Counted from the first letter of the stretch, positions 8,097 through 18,172 are shown. The stretch is DNA of 64,000 nucleotides from Photobacterium sp. TY1-4 (GCF_025398175.1 NZ_CP099735.1:186001-250000); one strand, 5' to 3'. Notes: generated from the letters alone by a model not told the origin. Numbers and translations are program-made.

Positions 8097-9353
8097 TTAC
8101 TCCTGTTTCAGGGCGCGGATAGGGTCGAGCCGCGCGGCGAGCAACGCGGGATAGAGCCCGGAGAGGATCCCGACCGCAGCGGCAGAGCCGAGCGCCAACA
8201 GTACGGCGCCGGGGGTGATCACCACGGGAAAGTCCCGTAAATGGGCGATGATTGCCACGAGTCCGCAGCCCAGGATCAGTCCGGAGAGTCCGCCGATGGT
8301 CGTCAGGCAGGTTGCTTCAATCAGGAACTGATTCCTGATGTCCCGGTTCGTGGCACCCACCGCCCGCCGCAGACCTATCTCTTCGGTTCGTTCCCGCACC
8401 GCGACCAGCATAACGTTCATGATGCTGATCCCCCCGACAACCAGCGAAATGGCGGCCACCGAAGTGAGCCAGAAAGTCAGCGTGCGGGTTGCTTCGGTCA
8501 TGCTTTCCTGGATCGCGGTCAGATCGTTGATGAAGAAATCATTGGGTTGGCCGTCCGGAATCCGGTGCTGATGGCGCAAGACCTGCTGAATATCCAGCAC
8601 GGTTTGCTGGATCCGGCTTGGATCCTTGACCCGCAGATGGGCATAGTGAATCGCCCCAGGGTGGGTCTGGCTCAGGCCAATCACCCGCAGCCGGGCCGTG
8701 GCGAGCGGCACCAGGACTTTATCGTCCTGATCGGCGCCGCCGGGGGCCTGTCCCTTGCGTTTAAGCACGCCGATCACCTTAAACGGTGTTTTACCAATCC
8801 GGATGGTTTTGCCGATGGCGGCTGTGAGGGGATCAACCGAGCTATCGCTGGTGGCGAACAGCTCCCGGGCAACGGTATGCCCCAGAATCGCGACTTTTCG
8901 GGCGCGGGTTGCTTCGCGCTCGGTAAACACGCGTCCCTGAGCCAGCGTCCAACCCCGAAGCTGAAAGTAATCTTGGGTGGTTCCCTGGATCAGGCTGATC
9001 CAGTTTCTGGCCTGATACAGCACCCGGCCGTCGGCGTAAATCGACGGTGCCGCAGCCTGTATCTCCGGAACTGCCTGGCGAATGGCTTCAATATCGCGGT
9101 CGGTCAGGGTCGGGGTGTGGTGTTCCAGTCGTACACCGCCGTTTTCCAGCATCCCCGGCTCGATAAACAACAAATTGGCGCCCAGGCTTTCGACGCGCTG
9201 CAGTACCTGATGCTGGCTACCGGCGCCGACACCAATCACGGTGACCACCGCCGCAACGCCAATCAAAATCCCGAGGATCGTCAGCAGGCTTCGCAGGCGG
9301 TGGCGGTAAATCGTGCGCAGCGCATGGGTGAGGTGCAGCCCGGCATACATCAT
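8097..9353 (-). CDS. MacB-type ABC exporter permease
   Basis: A 418-residue permease with the MacB/FtsX layout: an N-terminal membrane helix (about 20-45), a large periplasmic domain (about 50-285), then three C-terminal helices (about 290-410). Seen features are LTILGILIGVAAVVTVI in the first helix and SIMNVMLVAVRERTEEIG before LRRAVGA, the conserved cytoplasmic coupling stretch. The ATPase is encoded separately downstream, unlike E. coli MacB where both are fused. Its start overlaps the adaptor stop by 4 bp (ATGA). The expected role is export of a small molecule or peptide from the periplasm together with an outer membrane channel; substrate unknown. Confidence 0.9.
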   Translation of the reverse strand: MMYAGLHLTHALRTIYRHRLRSLLTILGILIGVAAVVTVIGVGAGSQHQVLQRVESLGANLLFIEPGMLENGGVRLEHHTPTLTDRDIEAIRQAVPEIQAAAPSIYADGRVLYQARNWISLIQGTTQDYFQLRGWTLAQGRVFTEREATRARKVAILGHTVARELFATSDSSVDPLTAAIGKTIRIGKTPFKVIGVLKRKGQAPGGADQDDKVLVPLATARLRVIGLSQTHPGAIHYAHLRVKDPSRIQQTVLDIQQVLRHQHRIPDGQPNDFFINDLTAIQESMTEATRTLTFWLTSVAAISLVVGGISIMNVMLVAVRERTEEIGLRRAVGATNRDIRNQFLIEATCLTTIGGLSGLILGCGLVAIIAHLRDFPVVITPGAVLLALGSAAAVGILSGLYPALLAARLDPIRALKQE

Positions 9354-10429
9354 TTGATCCCGTTAACTGTCTCGGCAACCGACGACACGGCTGCTTCTGG
9401 GGGATTGGAGATTGATGCGCGGGGCATTGTGTGAAGTGGGGCGGTTGTTTCACGGGTGTATTCCTGAGGCGTGTTTGGCGCTGCTGGGGTCGGGACAGGT
9501 TCGGCTTCGGCGTTGATTTCAACAATGGCCGTCATCCCGGGCAGCAGGGATTCGTCCGGATTCTCTGCCAGCAGCACCACGGTATAGGTTACCACGTTGT
9601 CGACGATGATCGGAGCGACCCGGATTTGCGTGATCCGGGCTTCAAATTGCCGCTCACCGTAGGCCGGTACGGTGAACACAGCGAGTTGGCCGATTCGGAT
9701 CAGGCCAATGTCCGCTTCATCAATTCGGGCGTGGATCTCCATTTCCGTCAGGGTACGGGCTATTTTGAATAATTTTGGCGCTTCGAGACTGGCGGCGACG
9801 GTTTGTCCGCGCATGACTTCGCGGGAAAGCACCACACCGTCAATGGGCGCACGAATGGTGGTCCGGGCCAGGGCGACGCGGGCTTCTTGAAGCGCGGCTT
9901 CCTGATTTCTGACCACGGCCTGAGCCCGGTCCAGCTCGGCACGGGCTATCCAGACCTCAGTTTCGGCTTCATCCAGCGCATTTGCCGATGCGGCGCTGCG
10001 TTTGTTGAGGGTTTTGACCCGATCCAGTGAGCGCGAAGACTGACGCAGTGAGGATTTTCGGACATCGACGGTGGCTTTGGCATCAAGCAATGCGGCTTCC
10101 GCCTGCCGTAACTGAGCCTCGAAAAATTCCGGATCCAGGCGGGCAATCACTTGGTCGCGATGTACTTTGTCATTGAAATCCACCAGCAGTTCGGTGATCC
10201 GCCCGGAGACTTCAGAGCCGACTTCAACCTCGCCAACCGGTTTCAAGCTACCCGAGGCGATGACCAATTGCGCCAGCGTGGGATTCAGTGACAGCCCGGT
10301 CGGCTCAGCCCCGGAAAGTGTTTCGTCCAAGACCGGTTGGGAGCGGCCGGCGCTTTGGAAAGAATCGCATGCGGCGAGGAAGAAACAGAATAGCAAAACG
10401 ACATAGCTGAGCCAGAAAGAATGGGGCAT
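9350..10429 (-). CDS. MacA-type periplasmic adaptor lipoprotein
   Basis: A 359-residue membrane-fusion protein. The N-terminus ends in a lipobox, FFLAAC with Cys21, so it is probably a lipoprotein rather than anchored by a helix like E. coli MacA. It has the usual adaptor order: a barrel-sandwich/lipoyl half (VGSEVSGRITELLVDF), a helical hairpin (about 100-190) and a beta-barrel with LFKIARTLTEMEIHARIDE. It is the first gene of the adaptor-permease-ATPase operon; GGAG lies 11 bases before the ATG. It links the inner-membrane MacB-type permease to a TolC-like channel, which is not encoded here. Confidence 0.88.
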   Translation of the reverse strand: MPHSFWLSYVVLLFCFFLAACDSFQSAGRSQPVLDETLSGAEPTGLSLNPTLAQLVIASGSLKPVGEVEVGSEVSGRITELLVDFNDKVHRDQVIARLDPEFFEAQLRQAEAALLDAKATVDVRKSSLRQSSRSLDRVKTLNKRSAASANALDEAETEVWIARAELDRAQAVVRNQEAALQEARVALARTTIRAPIDGVVLSREVMRGQTVAASLEAPKLFKIARTLTEMEIHARIDEADIGLIRIGQLAVFTVPAYGERQFEARITQIRVAPIIVDNVVTYTVVLLAENPDESLLPGMTAIVEINAEAEPVPTPAAPNTPQEYTRETTAPLHTMPRASISNPPEAAVSSVAETVNGIK

Positions 10430-10620
10430 CGGTCTGAATTCTCCATATATTCAGCGGCTGAGAAACGGTGGCTTCTTCCGTGCAGTTCGCGGCAGAATAC
10501 AGAACTGTCATGCCGACCAGGCGTCGGGATGAGGCAGCGGGCGCTTCAAGCGTCCCGCTGCGATCGGTATGAAAGATCGCGAGGTGAAGGCACGTACGAT
10601 CTGCCTGCGCAATACTGCGG

Positions 10621-10920
10621 CTAGCCCCAGTATTTATCGCAGCGTTGCACAACATGTTTATTGTTCTTGTAATCTTTGTCCCGGTATTCATAGGACTTTT
10701 TAGAACCATAGTACTTGGTATAACGTTTTTTCGGCTTGTAGTCCTGATACTTGCTGTCTTTATGGACGTAGGTGTTGTAAGACTTTTTCGAAACGGAGCA
10801 ACTGACTTTCACTTTAGAAGAGATATAACCGGAACTGTGAACGCCATAGTTGCTTTTGGCGTGCACACCTGTGGTCACAAGTGCAAGTGCTGCAAGAAGG
10901 CCAACTGTTTTTACATTCAT
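10621..10920 (-). CDS. Small exported Lys/Tyr-rich protein
   Basis: A 99-residue protein with a clear signal peptide, MNVKTVGLLAALALVTTGVHA. The mature part of about 78 residues is strongly basic and dominated by Lys, Tyr and Ser, with repeated KSY, YKP and KDSKYQDY-like motifs and two cysteines (SCSV near 42, QRCDKYWG at the end) that could form a disulfide. No family is recognised. TAGGAA lies upstream of the ATG. It is transcribed in the same direction as the MacAB-like operon 190 bp downstream and has no strong terminator in between, so co-expression is possible. Candidate roles (cell-envelope binding, an exported cationic peptide, an exporter substrate) are guesses. Confidence 0.65.
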   Translation of the reverse strand: MNVKTVGLLAALALVTTGVHAKSNYGVHSSGYISSKVKVSCSVSKKSYNTYVHKDSKYQDYKPKKRYTKYYGSKKSYEYRDKDYKNNKHVVQRCDKYWG

Positions 10921-11267
10921 TGTTTCAAATTCCTAATTATTTTATCTAAAGGGCACTCCTGTACGATTCTCTGGTCAATCCGTTTACCACGATATTATTT
11001 ATAGGTACCCCGGATAGGCTCCGCAAAAATTCAGCGGAAATATCCGTTCCAATCTTGAGACGTCTTTATTGTTTATCAGAAAGGGGTAGATTATTGAGAC
11101 AAATCGTCGGCAACGAGCGTCCTTTCATCGGTCTGCGTGACCACAGTTCCGGTTGGCGTGCGTCCTTGTTCGACAGGGGCCGTCTCAATACCTAGACTGA
11201 TCATCAAGAGCCTGCTTTTGCCGCAGGCGAAATCCTGCATGGCTACGCGACCGACAGGCGCTGTTTT
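10921..11267. promoter_or_regulatory. Divergent promoter region, no gene seen
   Basis: This 347-bp gap separates the minus-strand small exported protein from the plus-strand DUF255 gene. It is AT-rich near 10930-11000, consistent with the promoter of the small gene. The overlapping short frames around 11091-11363 have no support. No operator or hairpin stood out. Confidence 0.4.
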
Positions 11268-13430
11268 ATGGCTACACATCCAGCTGATATCCCCAACGAA
11301 GAAACGCTTTCGCAACTGCCGGAAAACGGAGGTGGTTACTGGAACCGTTTGGTCTTTGAGCAAAGTCCATATCTGTTACAACATGCCGCGAACCCGGTGG
11401 ACTGGTACCCCTGGGGCGACGCCGCGTTTGAAAAAGCCAAGCGGGAAAACAAGCCGATCTTTTTGTCGATTGGCTATGCGACATGCCATTGGTGCCATGT
11501 GATGGCCCGGGAATCCTTTGAGGACGCTGAAGTCGCGGCGTTGCTGAATCGGGACTATGTAGCGATCAAAGTGGATCGGGAAGAGCGCCCGGATATCGAC
11601 CATCTACATATGACCGCTTGTCAGGCCATGACCGGCAGGGGTGGCTGGCCGCTTAGCTGTTTTCTGACCCCCGACGGTCAAGTGTTCTATGCCACGACTT
11701 ATTTGCCGAAGCTGGGAAGCGGGAATCATCCCGGGATGATGGAATTGCTGCCGAGTGTGATGCACGCCTGGCTGACTCAACCGGAGATTCTGCGCAATGG
11801 CGCGATGCAGCTCAGCAACCGGTTTCGGGCACTGACGCAGCAGGCGCCGTCGGGAGCACTTGCCAGCCACATTGAAACTCAGGCGTTTGAATGGTTTGAG
11901 CAGAACTTCGATCCGTTGAATGGCGGATTTGGCCAGGCACCCAAGTTTCCGTCACCGCATCAGCACCTGTTTTTGCTCCGATACTGGCATCGTCATGGCA
12001 CGCCACAGGCATTCGCCATGGTCCGGAAATCCTTGCAGGCGATGCGCCTGGGCGGACTGTTTGACCATGTCGGATTTGGTTTTCACCGCTACAGTACGGA
12101 TAACCGCTGGCTGCTGCCTCACTTTGAAAAAATGCTCTACGATCAGGCGATGTTGCTGCTGGCTTATAGCGAAGCGTATGCAGCCACCGGGGAGACGTTC
12201 TACCACCAGACCGCCGGCGAGATTGTCCAGTACCTGACTACTCGCATGCAGCATCCGGGCGGGGGATTCTACAGCGCCGAAGATGCCGATATCGAAGGGG
12301 AAGAGGGGAAGTTCTACGTTTGGCGATATGAGGAGTTGAGCCGCATCCTGCCACCGGATGAGTTGACGTGGCTTGCCGGGCAATTTCATATTTTACCGCA
12401 GGGGAATTTCCTGGATGAAGCCACGGGTCGTCCGATCGGGGCGAATATCCTGCACCTCACGCGGCTTCCCCGCGAGCTGGCAGCCATTGCCGGCGAATCT
12501 CTGCCGGTATGGCAGGATCGTTGGACAGGGATCCGTCATCAGTTGGCCAGCCAGCGAATGCTCCGGGTGCCGCCGCTTTGTGATGACAAAGTGCTGACAG
12601 ACTGGAACGGTCTGATGATTACTGCGCTGGCCCGCAGTGCCGGGTTGCGCGATGCCCCGGAAGATTTGCAGACTGCCCGGCAGGCCTTTGATTTTGTTTT
12701 AAGTCATTTGAACGACGAAACGGATCAGCTCAACAAACGGTACCGTAATGGCAAGTCCGGATTACCGGGCCTGCTGGATGACTATGCTGCTATGATCGGT
12801 GCGGCTCTGGCGTTACATCAGGCAACACTGGCATTCTCTTATCTGCGCCAGGCATTGCGTTGGATGGCAGTGGCGATCAATAAGTTCTGGGACCCCAGCC
12901 ATGGCGGATTCTTCCTGACTGAATCGGATACTGAGTTGGCGGTGCGCGCCAAGGATGGTTACGACGGCGCTTCGCCGTCAGGCAATGCGTTAATGGCCCG
13001 GAACCTGGTGATGCTGTATCAGTTGACCGGACAGCGCCGTTGGCGCAATTACTTTGACAGCCTGGTGGGGGCTTTTGCTGATCAGGTGAACGCGTATCCG
13101 GCCGGATTCACCCTGTTGCTCAGTGCGCTGGATTGGATGAATCATCCCGGACCGAACCTGGTGCTGGCCGGTCCGGAGCCACTCGAAGCACTGATGGCGC
13201 CACTTCGGGGGCGGTATATGCCCAATGCGGTCTGGCTTGGTGTGGACGCGGCACATCAGGCTGAGCTTAGCCAGTTCGCGCCGTTTACTGGCCAGATGGA
13301 GACTCGGGAACCCGCTTTGTATGTTTGCCGGGGAACGGCCTGTGAGCTGCCGGTCACCGGACTGGAGCAGATCGCCGCCCGCTTACAAGCCCTGGCGGCA
13401 GAGTGTCGTCAGGCGGCGCCATCCGCATGA
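11268..13430 (+). CDS. DUF255/YyaL-type thioredoxin-domain protein
   Basis: A 720-residue protein of the YyaL/SSP411 family. The N-terminal thioredoxin-like domain (about 20-180) carries CHWCH at 73-77 in the family hallmark [16 protein letters not shown], with [13 protein letters not shown] and the family motif [11 protein letters not shown] following. The rest (about 200-700) is a long (alpha/alpha)-barrel-like region resembling N-acylglucosamine epimerase-type folds ([26 protein letters not shown]). Members are cytosolic; the biochemical role is not established. Its stop overlaps the next start by 4 bp (ATGA), which couples it to the nitroreductase-type gene. Confidence 0.88.
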   Translation: MATHPADIPNEETLSQLPENGGGYWNRLVFEQSPYLLQHAANPVDWYPWGDAAFEKAKRENKPIFLSIGYATCHWCHVMARESFEDAEVAALLNRDYVAIKVDREERPDIDHLHMTACQAMTGRGGWPLSCFLTPDGQVFYATTYLPKLGSGNHPGMMELLPSVMHAWLTQPEILRNGAMQLSNRFRALTQQAPSGALASHIETQAFEWFEQNFDPLNGGFGQAPKFPSPHQHLFLLRYWHRHGTPQAFAMVRKSLQAMRLGGLFDHVGFGFHRYSTDNRWLLPHFEKMLYDQAMLLLAYSEAYAATGETFYHQTAGEIVQYLTTRMQHPGGGFYSAEDADIEGEEGKFYVWRYEELSRILPPDELTWLAGQFHILPQGNFLDEATGRPIGANILHLTRLPRELAAIAGESLPVWQDRWTGIRHQLASQRMLRVPPLCDDKVLTDWNGLMITALARSAGLRDAPEDLQTARQAFDFVLSHLNDETDQLNKRYRNGKSGLPGLLDDYAAMIGAALALHQATLAFSYLRQALRWMAVAINKFWDPSHGGFFLTESDTELAVRAKDGYDGASPSGNALMARNLVMLYQLTGQRRWRNYFDSLVGAFADQVNAYPAGFTLLLSALDWMNHPGPNLVLAGPEPLEALMAPLRGRYMPNAVWLGVDAAHQAELSQFAPFTGQMETREPALYVCRGTACELPVTGLEQIAARLQALAAECRQAAPSA

Positions 13431-15229
13431 ATTCAGGGCCGCATCGTCCTCAAGACAGCCAAGCGGATCCGCGTGCCGAATTCCATGCACCGGCATCCGA
13501 TCCTGTCGCAACCGTCTTTGCCTATCACGAGCGCACCAAACATCAGTTTGATCGTTACGCCAGGGCGTTGGGGTATTTGGACTGGGTCAACCAGCCGTGC
13601 CCGTTTCGTCACTATGCCGGTAGTCAAACAATCGATTTACCGTTGCCAGAGCAGGACCTGACGCCTGGCTATGACGCCTTTTTTGCCGATCAGGCCATGA
13701 CGCCACAGTCGGTTCATCCAACCTCGTTGTCCGCCTTCTTCTATTATTCGCTGGCTCTTTCCGCCTGGAAGCGGTATCAGCAGAATCGCTGGTCGCTGCG
13801 GGTGAATCCGTCGAGCGGGAATCTGCATCCCACCGAGTGTTATTTAATCGCGAATGCTTTACCCGGTTTCGCTGGACGGCCGGGGATTTATCATTACGCA
13901 CCGCTGCAGCATCAGCTCGATTGCCGGGCCACATTGACGACTGCGGACTGGCAGGCTCTGATGGCGGAGCTTGCGCCGCGGGGGAGTGCATTGCCGGACG
14001 GAACTTTCCTTGTCGCGCTCAGCTCAATTCACTGGCGCGAAGCCTGGAAATATGGTGAACGGGCATTTCGGTACTGTCAGCATGACTGTGGTCATGCGCT
14101 GGCTGCACTGACGATCGCCGCCGGTCTGCAAGGCTGGCAACTTCAACTGCTGGAAGGGATCTCGGATCGGGATCTGGCGACCCTGACGGGCCTGGATCGC
14201 AAGCAGGATGGTTTTGACCCGACCGAGGTGGAATCGCCGGATTTGCTTGCCGTGGTGACCCCGGCGGGTACGCGCATCCAATCTGGCTGGTTGCCTTTAC
14301 AAGACCTGATGAACACGATTGCTCATGCCGACTGGCACGGGCAAGCGAATTTGCTCAGTGACGCGCATCATCCCTGGCCTTGGATCGACAAGGTGGCGCA
14401 GGCTACACGCAAGCCAACAACAGACTCGGCCCCGGAAACAACAGCCAGCGCTGAGCCGGACAACATGGTTGGCGTTGAGCAGCCGCCGGAGGTCAAGCAG
14501 CATTCGGAGATCAAGTCGCAAACCGACCACTCGTCAATCACGGCAGGGCAGATCATTCGCCAGCGCCGCAGTGCGCTGGACATGGATGGTAACACCTACA
14601 TCAGCCGTCCCCTGTTTTACGCCATCCTCCATCGCACGTTACCGCTCGAAAATCCCCGTTTGTTTGCTGCCTGTCGTTGGCCGCCCCGGGTTCATCTCGG
14701 GCTCTTTGTGCACCGTGTCACGGGCTTGCCGCCCGGACTATATGCGCTGGTCAGAGACGTGGCGGTGAACGCACAACTGCGTGAGGCGATGAATCCTGAT
14801 TTTATCTGGCGAAAACCGACAGACTGTCCGCAATCCTTGCCGTTATATTGTCTCTGTGAGGGCGATGCCCGGGAAGTGTCTGAGCTGCTCAGCTGTCATC
14901 AGAGTATCGCCAGCGGCGGCGTGTTCAGTTGCGCGATGCTGGCCGAATTCGAACAACCGATCCGGACGCTGGGACCGTGGTGGTATCGGCGTTTGTTTTG
15001 GGAAACCGGGATGATCGGGCAGATGTTGTACCTGGAAGCTGAAGCCAGCGGGATCCGTGCCACCGGGATTGGTTGCTATTTTGATGATCCGGTCCATCAA
15101 CTGTTCGGGATAAATGATCGCAGTTTTCAGAGTCTGTATCACTTCACCATGGGCGGCCCCGTCGAGGATACGCGTCTGGAAACCCGCGCAGCCTATGAGA
15201 CCTATTGCCCGGATCAGGACGAGCCCTGA
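13427..15229 (+). CDS. Double nitroreductase / SagB-type dehydrogenase
   Basis: A protein of 600 residues with two nitroreductase-fold halves of the SagB/ThcOx class. The first half has [19 protein letters not shown] (FMN/phosphate-binding pattern) and [17 protein letters not shown]. The second, after a Glu/Gln/Pro/Thr-rich linker (about 330-385), has [13 protein letters not shown] and ends with [18 protein letters not shown]. Such enzymes are flavin oxidoreductases; some oxidise azolines in ribosomal peptide pathways, but many double-domain members have no known substrate. ATG 13427 is chosen because it overlaps the upstream TGA as ATGA; GTG 13403 would add 8 residues. No cyclodehydratase (YcaO) gene is present, so an azole pathway is not supported. 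Confidence 0.8.
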   Translation: MNSGPHRPQDSQADPRAEFHAPASDPVATVFAYHERTKHQFDRYARALGYLDWVNQPCPFRHYAGSQTIDLPLPEQDLTPGYDAFFADQAMTPQSVHPTSLSAFFYYSLALSAWKRYQQNRWSLRVNPSSGNLHPTECYLIANALPGFAGRPGIYHYAPLQHQLDCRATLTTADWQALMAELAPRGSALPDGTFLVALSSIHWREAWKYGERAFRYCQHDCGHALAALTIAAGLQGWQLQLLEGISDRDLATLTGLDRKQDGFDPTEVESPDLLAVVTPAGTRIQSGWLPLQDLMNTIAHADWHGQANLLSDAHHPWPWIDKVAQATRKPTTDSAPETTASAEPDNMVGVEQPPEVKQHSEIKSQTDHSSITAGQIIRQRRSALDMDGNTYISRPLFYAILHRTLPLENPRLFAACRWPPRVHLGLFVHRVTGLPPGLYALVRDVAVNAQLREAMNPDFIWRKPTDCPQSLPLYCLCEGDAREVSELLSCHQSIASGGVFSCAMLAEFEQPIRTLGPWWYRRLFWETGMIGQMLYLEAEASGIRATGIGCYFDDPVHQLFGINDRSFQSLYHFTMGGPVEDTRLETRAAYETYCPDQDEP

Positions 15230-15303
15230 ACTCATCAGCTTTGTCTCTGCTGGACATGCAAGCATAATAAAGCAGACAGCAATAAGAATAGATAAGGGAT
15301 ATC

Positions 15304-16158
15304 ATGATGGAAAAAGTGCCGTTCGTGATCAGAACCATGGCCCGAGAAGAGGTTGATCTTGCCATAGAATGGGCCGCTCAGGAGGGATGGAATCCGGGAC
15401 TCAACGATGCCGCCAATTATTACGCCGCCGATCCGAATGGTTTTTTGATTGGTTTGCTGGGGGATGAGCCGATCGCGACCATCTCGGCCATTCGTTACGA
15501 TGCTTCATTTGGCTTTATCGGATTCTACATCGTGAAACCGGAATACCGTGGCCAGGGCTACGGCATTCAAATCTGGCAGACTGCGCTGGACTATCTCGAA
15601 GGCTGTAACATTGCGCTGGATGGGGTGGTGGCGCAGCAGGACAATTACAAAAAATCTGGTTTTCAACTGGCTTACCGTAATATCCGCTATGAAGGCGTCG
15701 GTGGTGGCCGTCATGAGACCGATCCTTTGATTGTTCCTTTGTCTGCGCTCTCTGTGGCTCAAATCCAAACCTATGAGCAAGATTTTTTCCCGGCACCGCG
15801 TCCTCAGTTTCTGCAAACCTGGCTCAGCCAGCCTTCGGCGCAGGTGTACGGGGTGCTCAAGGACGGACAACTGGGCGGATATGGCGTGATCCGCGCCTGT
15901 CGCTCAGGCTATAAGATCGGCCCTTTATATGCCGATACTCCGGAAATGGCCGGGCAGTTGTTTCGGGCGTTGAAAGCGACGGTGAGTGAGCACGATGCGA
16001 TTTATCTAGACGTCCCGGAAGTCAATGCGGAGGCCGTGGCGTTGGCAGAACGTGAGCAAATGACGGTTTCTTTTGAAACCGCGCGGATGTATACCCAAAT
16101 TGAGCCGGAACTGCCGCTCCATCGCATTTATGGCGTGACTTCTTTTGAGATCGGATAA
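15304..16158 (+). CDS. GNAT family N-acetyltransferase (two-domain)
   Basis: A 284-residue acetyltransferase. The N-terminal GNAT domain (about 8-140) has the acetyl-CoA loop motif VKPEYRGQGYGIQIW (R/Q-x-x-G-x-G/A) and a preceding beta strand GFIGFYIV. The C-terminal half (about 150-284) resembles the second acetyltransferase-like domain found in YitI-type proteins (GYGVIRACRSGYKIGPLYAD). Substrate unknown. AAGGGA lies 4 bases upstream of ATG 15304; ATG 15307 is an alternative. It is followed by a terminator at 16205-16229 shared with the convergent DMT gene. Confidence 0.85.
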   Translation: MMEKVPFVIRTMAREEVDLAIEWAAQEGWNPGLNDAANYYAADPNGFLIGLLGDEPIATISAIRYDASFGFIGFYIVKPEYRGQGYGIQIWQTALDYLEGCNIALDGVVAQQDNYKKSGFQLAYRNIRYEGVGGGRHETDPLIVPLSALSVAQIQTYEQDFFPAPRPQFLQTWLSQPSAQVYGVLKDGQLGGYGVIRACRSGYKIGPLYADTPEMAGQLFRALKATVSEHDAIYLDVPEVNAEAVALAEREQMTVSFETARMYTQIEPELPLHRIYGVTSFEIG

Positions 16159-16204
16159 GCGTCTCTGAAGAAAAGGCATTGCAATAGGGATCCGGCTTCG
16201 ATTG

Positions 16205-16229
16205 AACGGGCACTCGGATGCCCGTTTTT
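16205..16229. terminator. Bidirectional terminator
   Basis: aacgggca (16205-16212) pairs with tgcccgtt (16219-16226), with a T-run on the plus side. It lies between the converging GNAT and DMT permease genes. Confidence 0.75.
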
Positions 16230-16249
16230 CGTTCATTCTGGTTGATGTT

Positions 16250-17170
16250 TCAGGCGAATTGCTGCGAGTTTTGCTTGAGTTTCAGTTTGATCACCGGATA
16301 AGCGTTGCCGATGATCACCCCGCATCCCACCAGAACAATCCCGGCAGCCTGAGTCCACTCAATTCTCCCGCCATTGCTTATGCTGATCAGCACGGTAAAT
16401 ACCGGCATCAGGTTAAACAGGGAAGTCACCCGATCCGGGCCCAGATCCCGCGCTCCTTTCAGCCAGAAGTAATAGGCAACCAGCGTGCCGCCAAGCCCCA
16501 TGTACACCAGAAGCGCGGCATCCTGAGTGGTCATCGCCTGAAAAGCATGGATGGGGGTATCAATGAGGCAGACGATCACTGACATTTGCAACATGCCCAG
16601 ACTGAGCATCCAGCGCAATTGTTGGCTCAGCGGGACATGCGGGACCCAACGTTTGGCCAGGATGGTGTACAAACAACCGCTGATGAGGGCGATCAGCATG
16701 AGTAAATCACCGGGGTTGAAGGCCTGTGAGGTGAACTGACCTTGCGTGATGACCAGCAGGACACCGCCAAAACTGATCAGCGCCCCCAGGATGTGAAACC
16801 GGTAAATGTGGGTGTGCAGCAGGATTGCCGAAAGCAAGATACCGGCCAGTGGCATGTTGGCAGCCACAATGGCGGCATTGACCGGCGAGGTATATTGCAT
16901 CGCATTGAAAATCGCAAAATTTTGGATTAGCACCCCAACCAGCGCAATGAAAAACAGCGCCCCTTTATCCCGGAGGGTCAGGGCAGACTCCGGCCCGGCG
17001 CGCATGGCTCTGAGTAACAGCAGGACCAGAGAGGCGACCGCTAGGCGCAGCGTGGCAGCCATGAAAGGAGATATGTCGCCATGAATGGCTTGAATCGCAT
17101 TGAAATTACTGGCCCAGAAAAAGATGGCGAGCACTACGCCAAGCCAGGTAACGGTAGTTTTAGGCATCAT
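16250..17170 (-). CDS. EamA/DMT family transporter
   Basis: A 306-residue inner-membrane protein with about ten hydrophobic helices in two EamA repeats. The first repeat opens with WLGVVLAIFFWASNFNAIQA and the second with LLMLIALISGCLYTILAKRW. Family members export metabolites or amino acids; the substrate is not readable from sequence. It is divergent from the LysR gene at 17258, which makes that regulator its likely controller, and a palindrome (17204-17218) lies in the shared promoter region. Confidence 0.85.
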   Translation of the reverse strand: MMPKTTVTWLGVVLAIFFWASNFNAIQAIHGDISPFMAATLRLAVASLVLLLLRAMRAGPESALTLRDKGALFFIALVGVLIQNFAIFNAMQYTSPVNAAIVAANMPLAGILLSAILLHTHIYRFHILGALISFGGVLLVITQGQFTSQAFNPGDLLMLIALISGCLYTILAKRWVPHVPLSQQLRWMLSLGMLQMSVIVCLIDTPIHAFQAMTTQDAALLVYMGLGGTLVAYYFWLKGARDLGPDRVTSLFNLMPVFTVLISISNGGRIEWTQAAGIVLVGCGVIIGNAYPVIKLKLKQNSQQFA

Positions 17171-17203
17171 CGACCTCAGGTTTGAATCAGAGGATGAAAG
17201 GAT

Positions 17204-17218
17204 ATAAATTGCATTTAT
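17204..17218. promoter_or_regulatory. Candidate LysR operator palindrome
   Basis: ATAAATTGCATTTAT is a 6-3-6 perfect inverted repeat in the 87-bp gap between the DMT permease and the LysR gene. It fits the T-N11-A style of LysR-type binding sites. Confidence 0.5.
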
Positions 17219-17257
17219 GATTGTTAACTGACAGCTTTAAGAGGGTTTATCTCAAAA

Positions 17258-18172
17258 ATGAAAGGTCACTCGCTGGACGATCTCCATCTTTTTGTACAGG
17301 CGACCCAATACGAGAGCCTGACCCAAGCGGCGGAGCGGTTGAATATTCCCCTGGCTACCCTGAGTCGACGGTTGAAGCGGCTGGAATCGCAGTTGAATTG
17401 CCGATTACTGAACCGAAGTGCCCACCATTTTTCACTCACGCGTGATGGCGCCCGCTATCGTCAGTTGTGTGAGCCCTTCATTCATGGCTTAGAGAATGTT
17501 CAATCACGGATTGAAGACGATCGACTGGGATTGTCCGGCAAGATTAAGATCTCCGCACCGATCAACATGACCCAAGTTTGGCTCAAGCACTGTATTTATG
17601 CGTTTGCCGAGAAACATCCGGATATTCATATCGAGCTGGATGTGCAGAATGAAAAAATTGATTTGCTCTCGAATCAGGTTGATCTCACTTTCCGGGTCGG
17701 CGATCGGATCGAGAGCGACTGGATTGCCCGCAAACTGTGGCAGCTACCGTTTAAGTTATGTGCCTCGACCGTGTATCTGGAGCAATATGCGCCAATCACC
17801 CATCCGTCTGAACTGGCCCAGCATCGTCTGTTGACGATCACCGCCGATGCCAATTGGGCGATGCAACATCAAACCACAGGCGAGACATTCCAGCTGGATC
17901 AAGGGTTTTGTTTCACTTCAAATGATGTACTACTGGTGCGGGATGCTGCCAGCCAGGGGCTGGGGATCGCTTGGATGCCGCCGTACTATTTTGAAGCCCA
18001 CTCTGAAGTTCGTCACCATCTGGTTCCGGTACTGCCCGACTGGAAAGGGCACGACCGGGAAGTTTATCTGATGTACCGGGATCGGGAACACCGACCCACG
18101 AGAATCGAGGCTTTCATACAGCATGTGCTGGCCTGGAAGTCGGATCATTACAGACATTTAGAGATGAACTAA
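17258..18172 (+). CDS. LysR-type transcriptional regulator
   Basis: A 304-residue regulator. The N-terminal winged helix-turn-helix (about 5-65) reads LFVQATQYESLTQAAERLN then IPLATLSRRLKRLESQL. The substrate-binding domain (about 90-295) follows. The pattern, including RVGDRIESDWIARKL, is close to the CrgA/AaeR-like group of LysR proteins. It is divergent from the DMT permease gene, the typical layout for a LysR regulator and its target. The last 15 bp overlap tail-to-tail with the next LysR gene. Confidence 0.88.
   Translation: MKGHSLDDLHLFVQATQYESLTQAAERLNIPLATLSRRLKRLESQLNCRLLNRSAHHFSLTRDGARYRQLCEPFIHGLENVQSRIEDDRLGLSGKIKISAPINMTQVWLKHCIYAFAEKHPDIHIELDVQNEKIDLLSNQVDLTFRVGDRIESDWIARKLWQLPFKLCASTVYLEQYAPITHPSELAQHRLLTITADANWAMQHQTTGETFQLDQGFCFTSNDVLLVRDAASQGLGIAWMPPYYFEAHSEVRHHLVPVLPDWKGHDREVYLMYRDREHRPTRIEAFIQHVLAWKSDHYRHLEMN

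Noticed and set aside
8241..9434. 397-residue open frame on the plus strand opposite the exporter permease
   Set aside because: It is antisense to a clear MacB-type permease and its composition (Gln/Gly/His-rich) is that of a shadow frame in GC-rich DNA.
11268..15229. Azole-type ribosomal peptide (RiPP) cluster suggested by the SagB-like gene
   Set aside because: No YcaO cyclodehydratase or precursor with a leader peptide is present; the double nitroreductase form also occurs outside such clusters.
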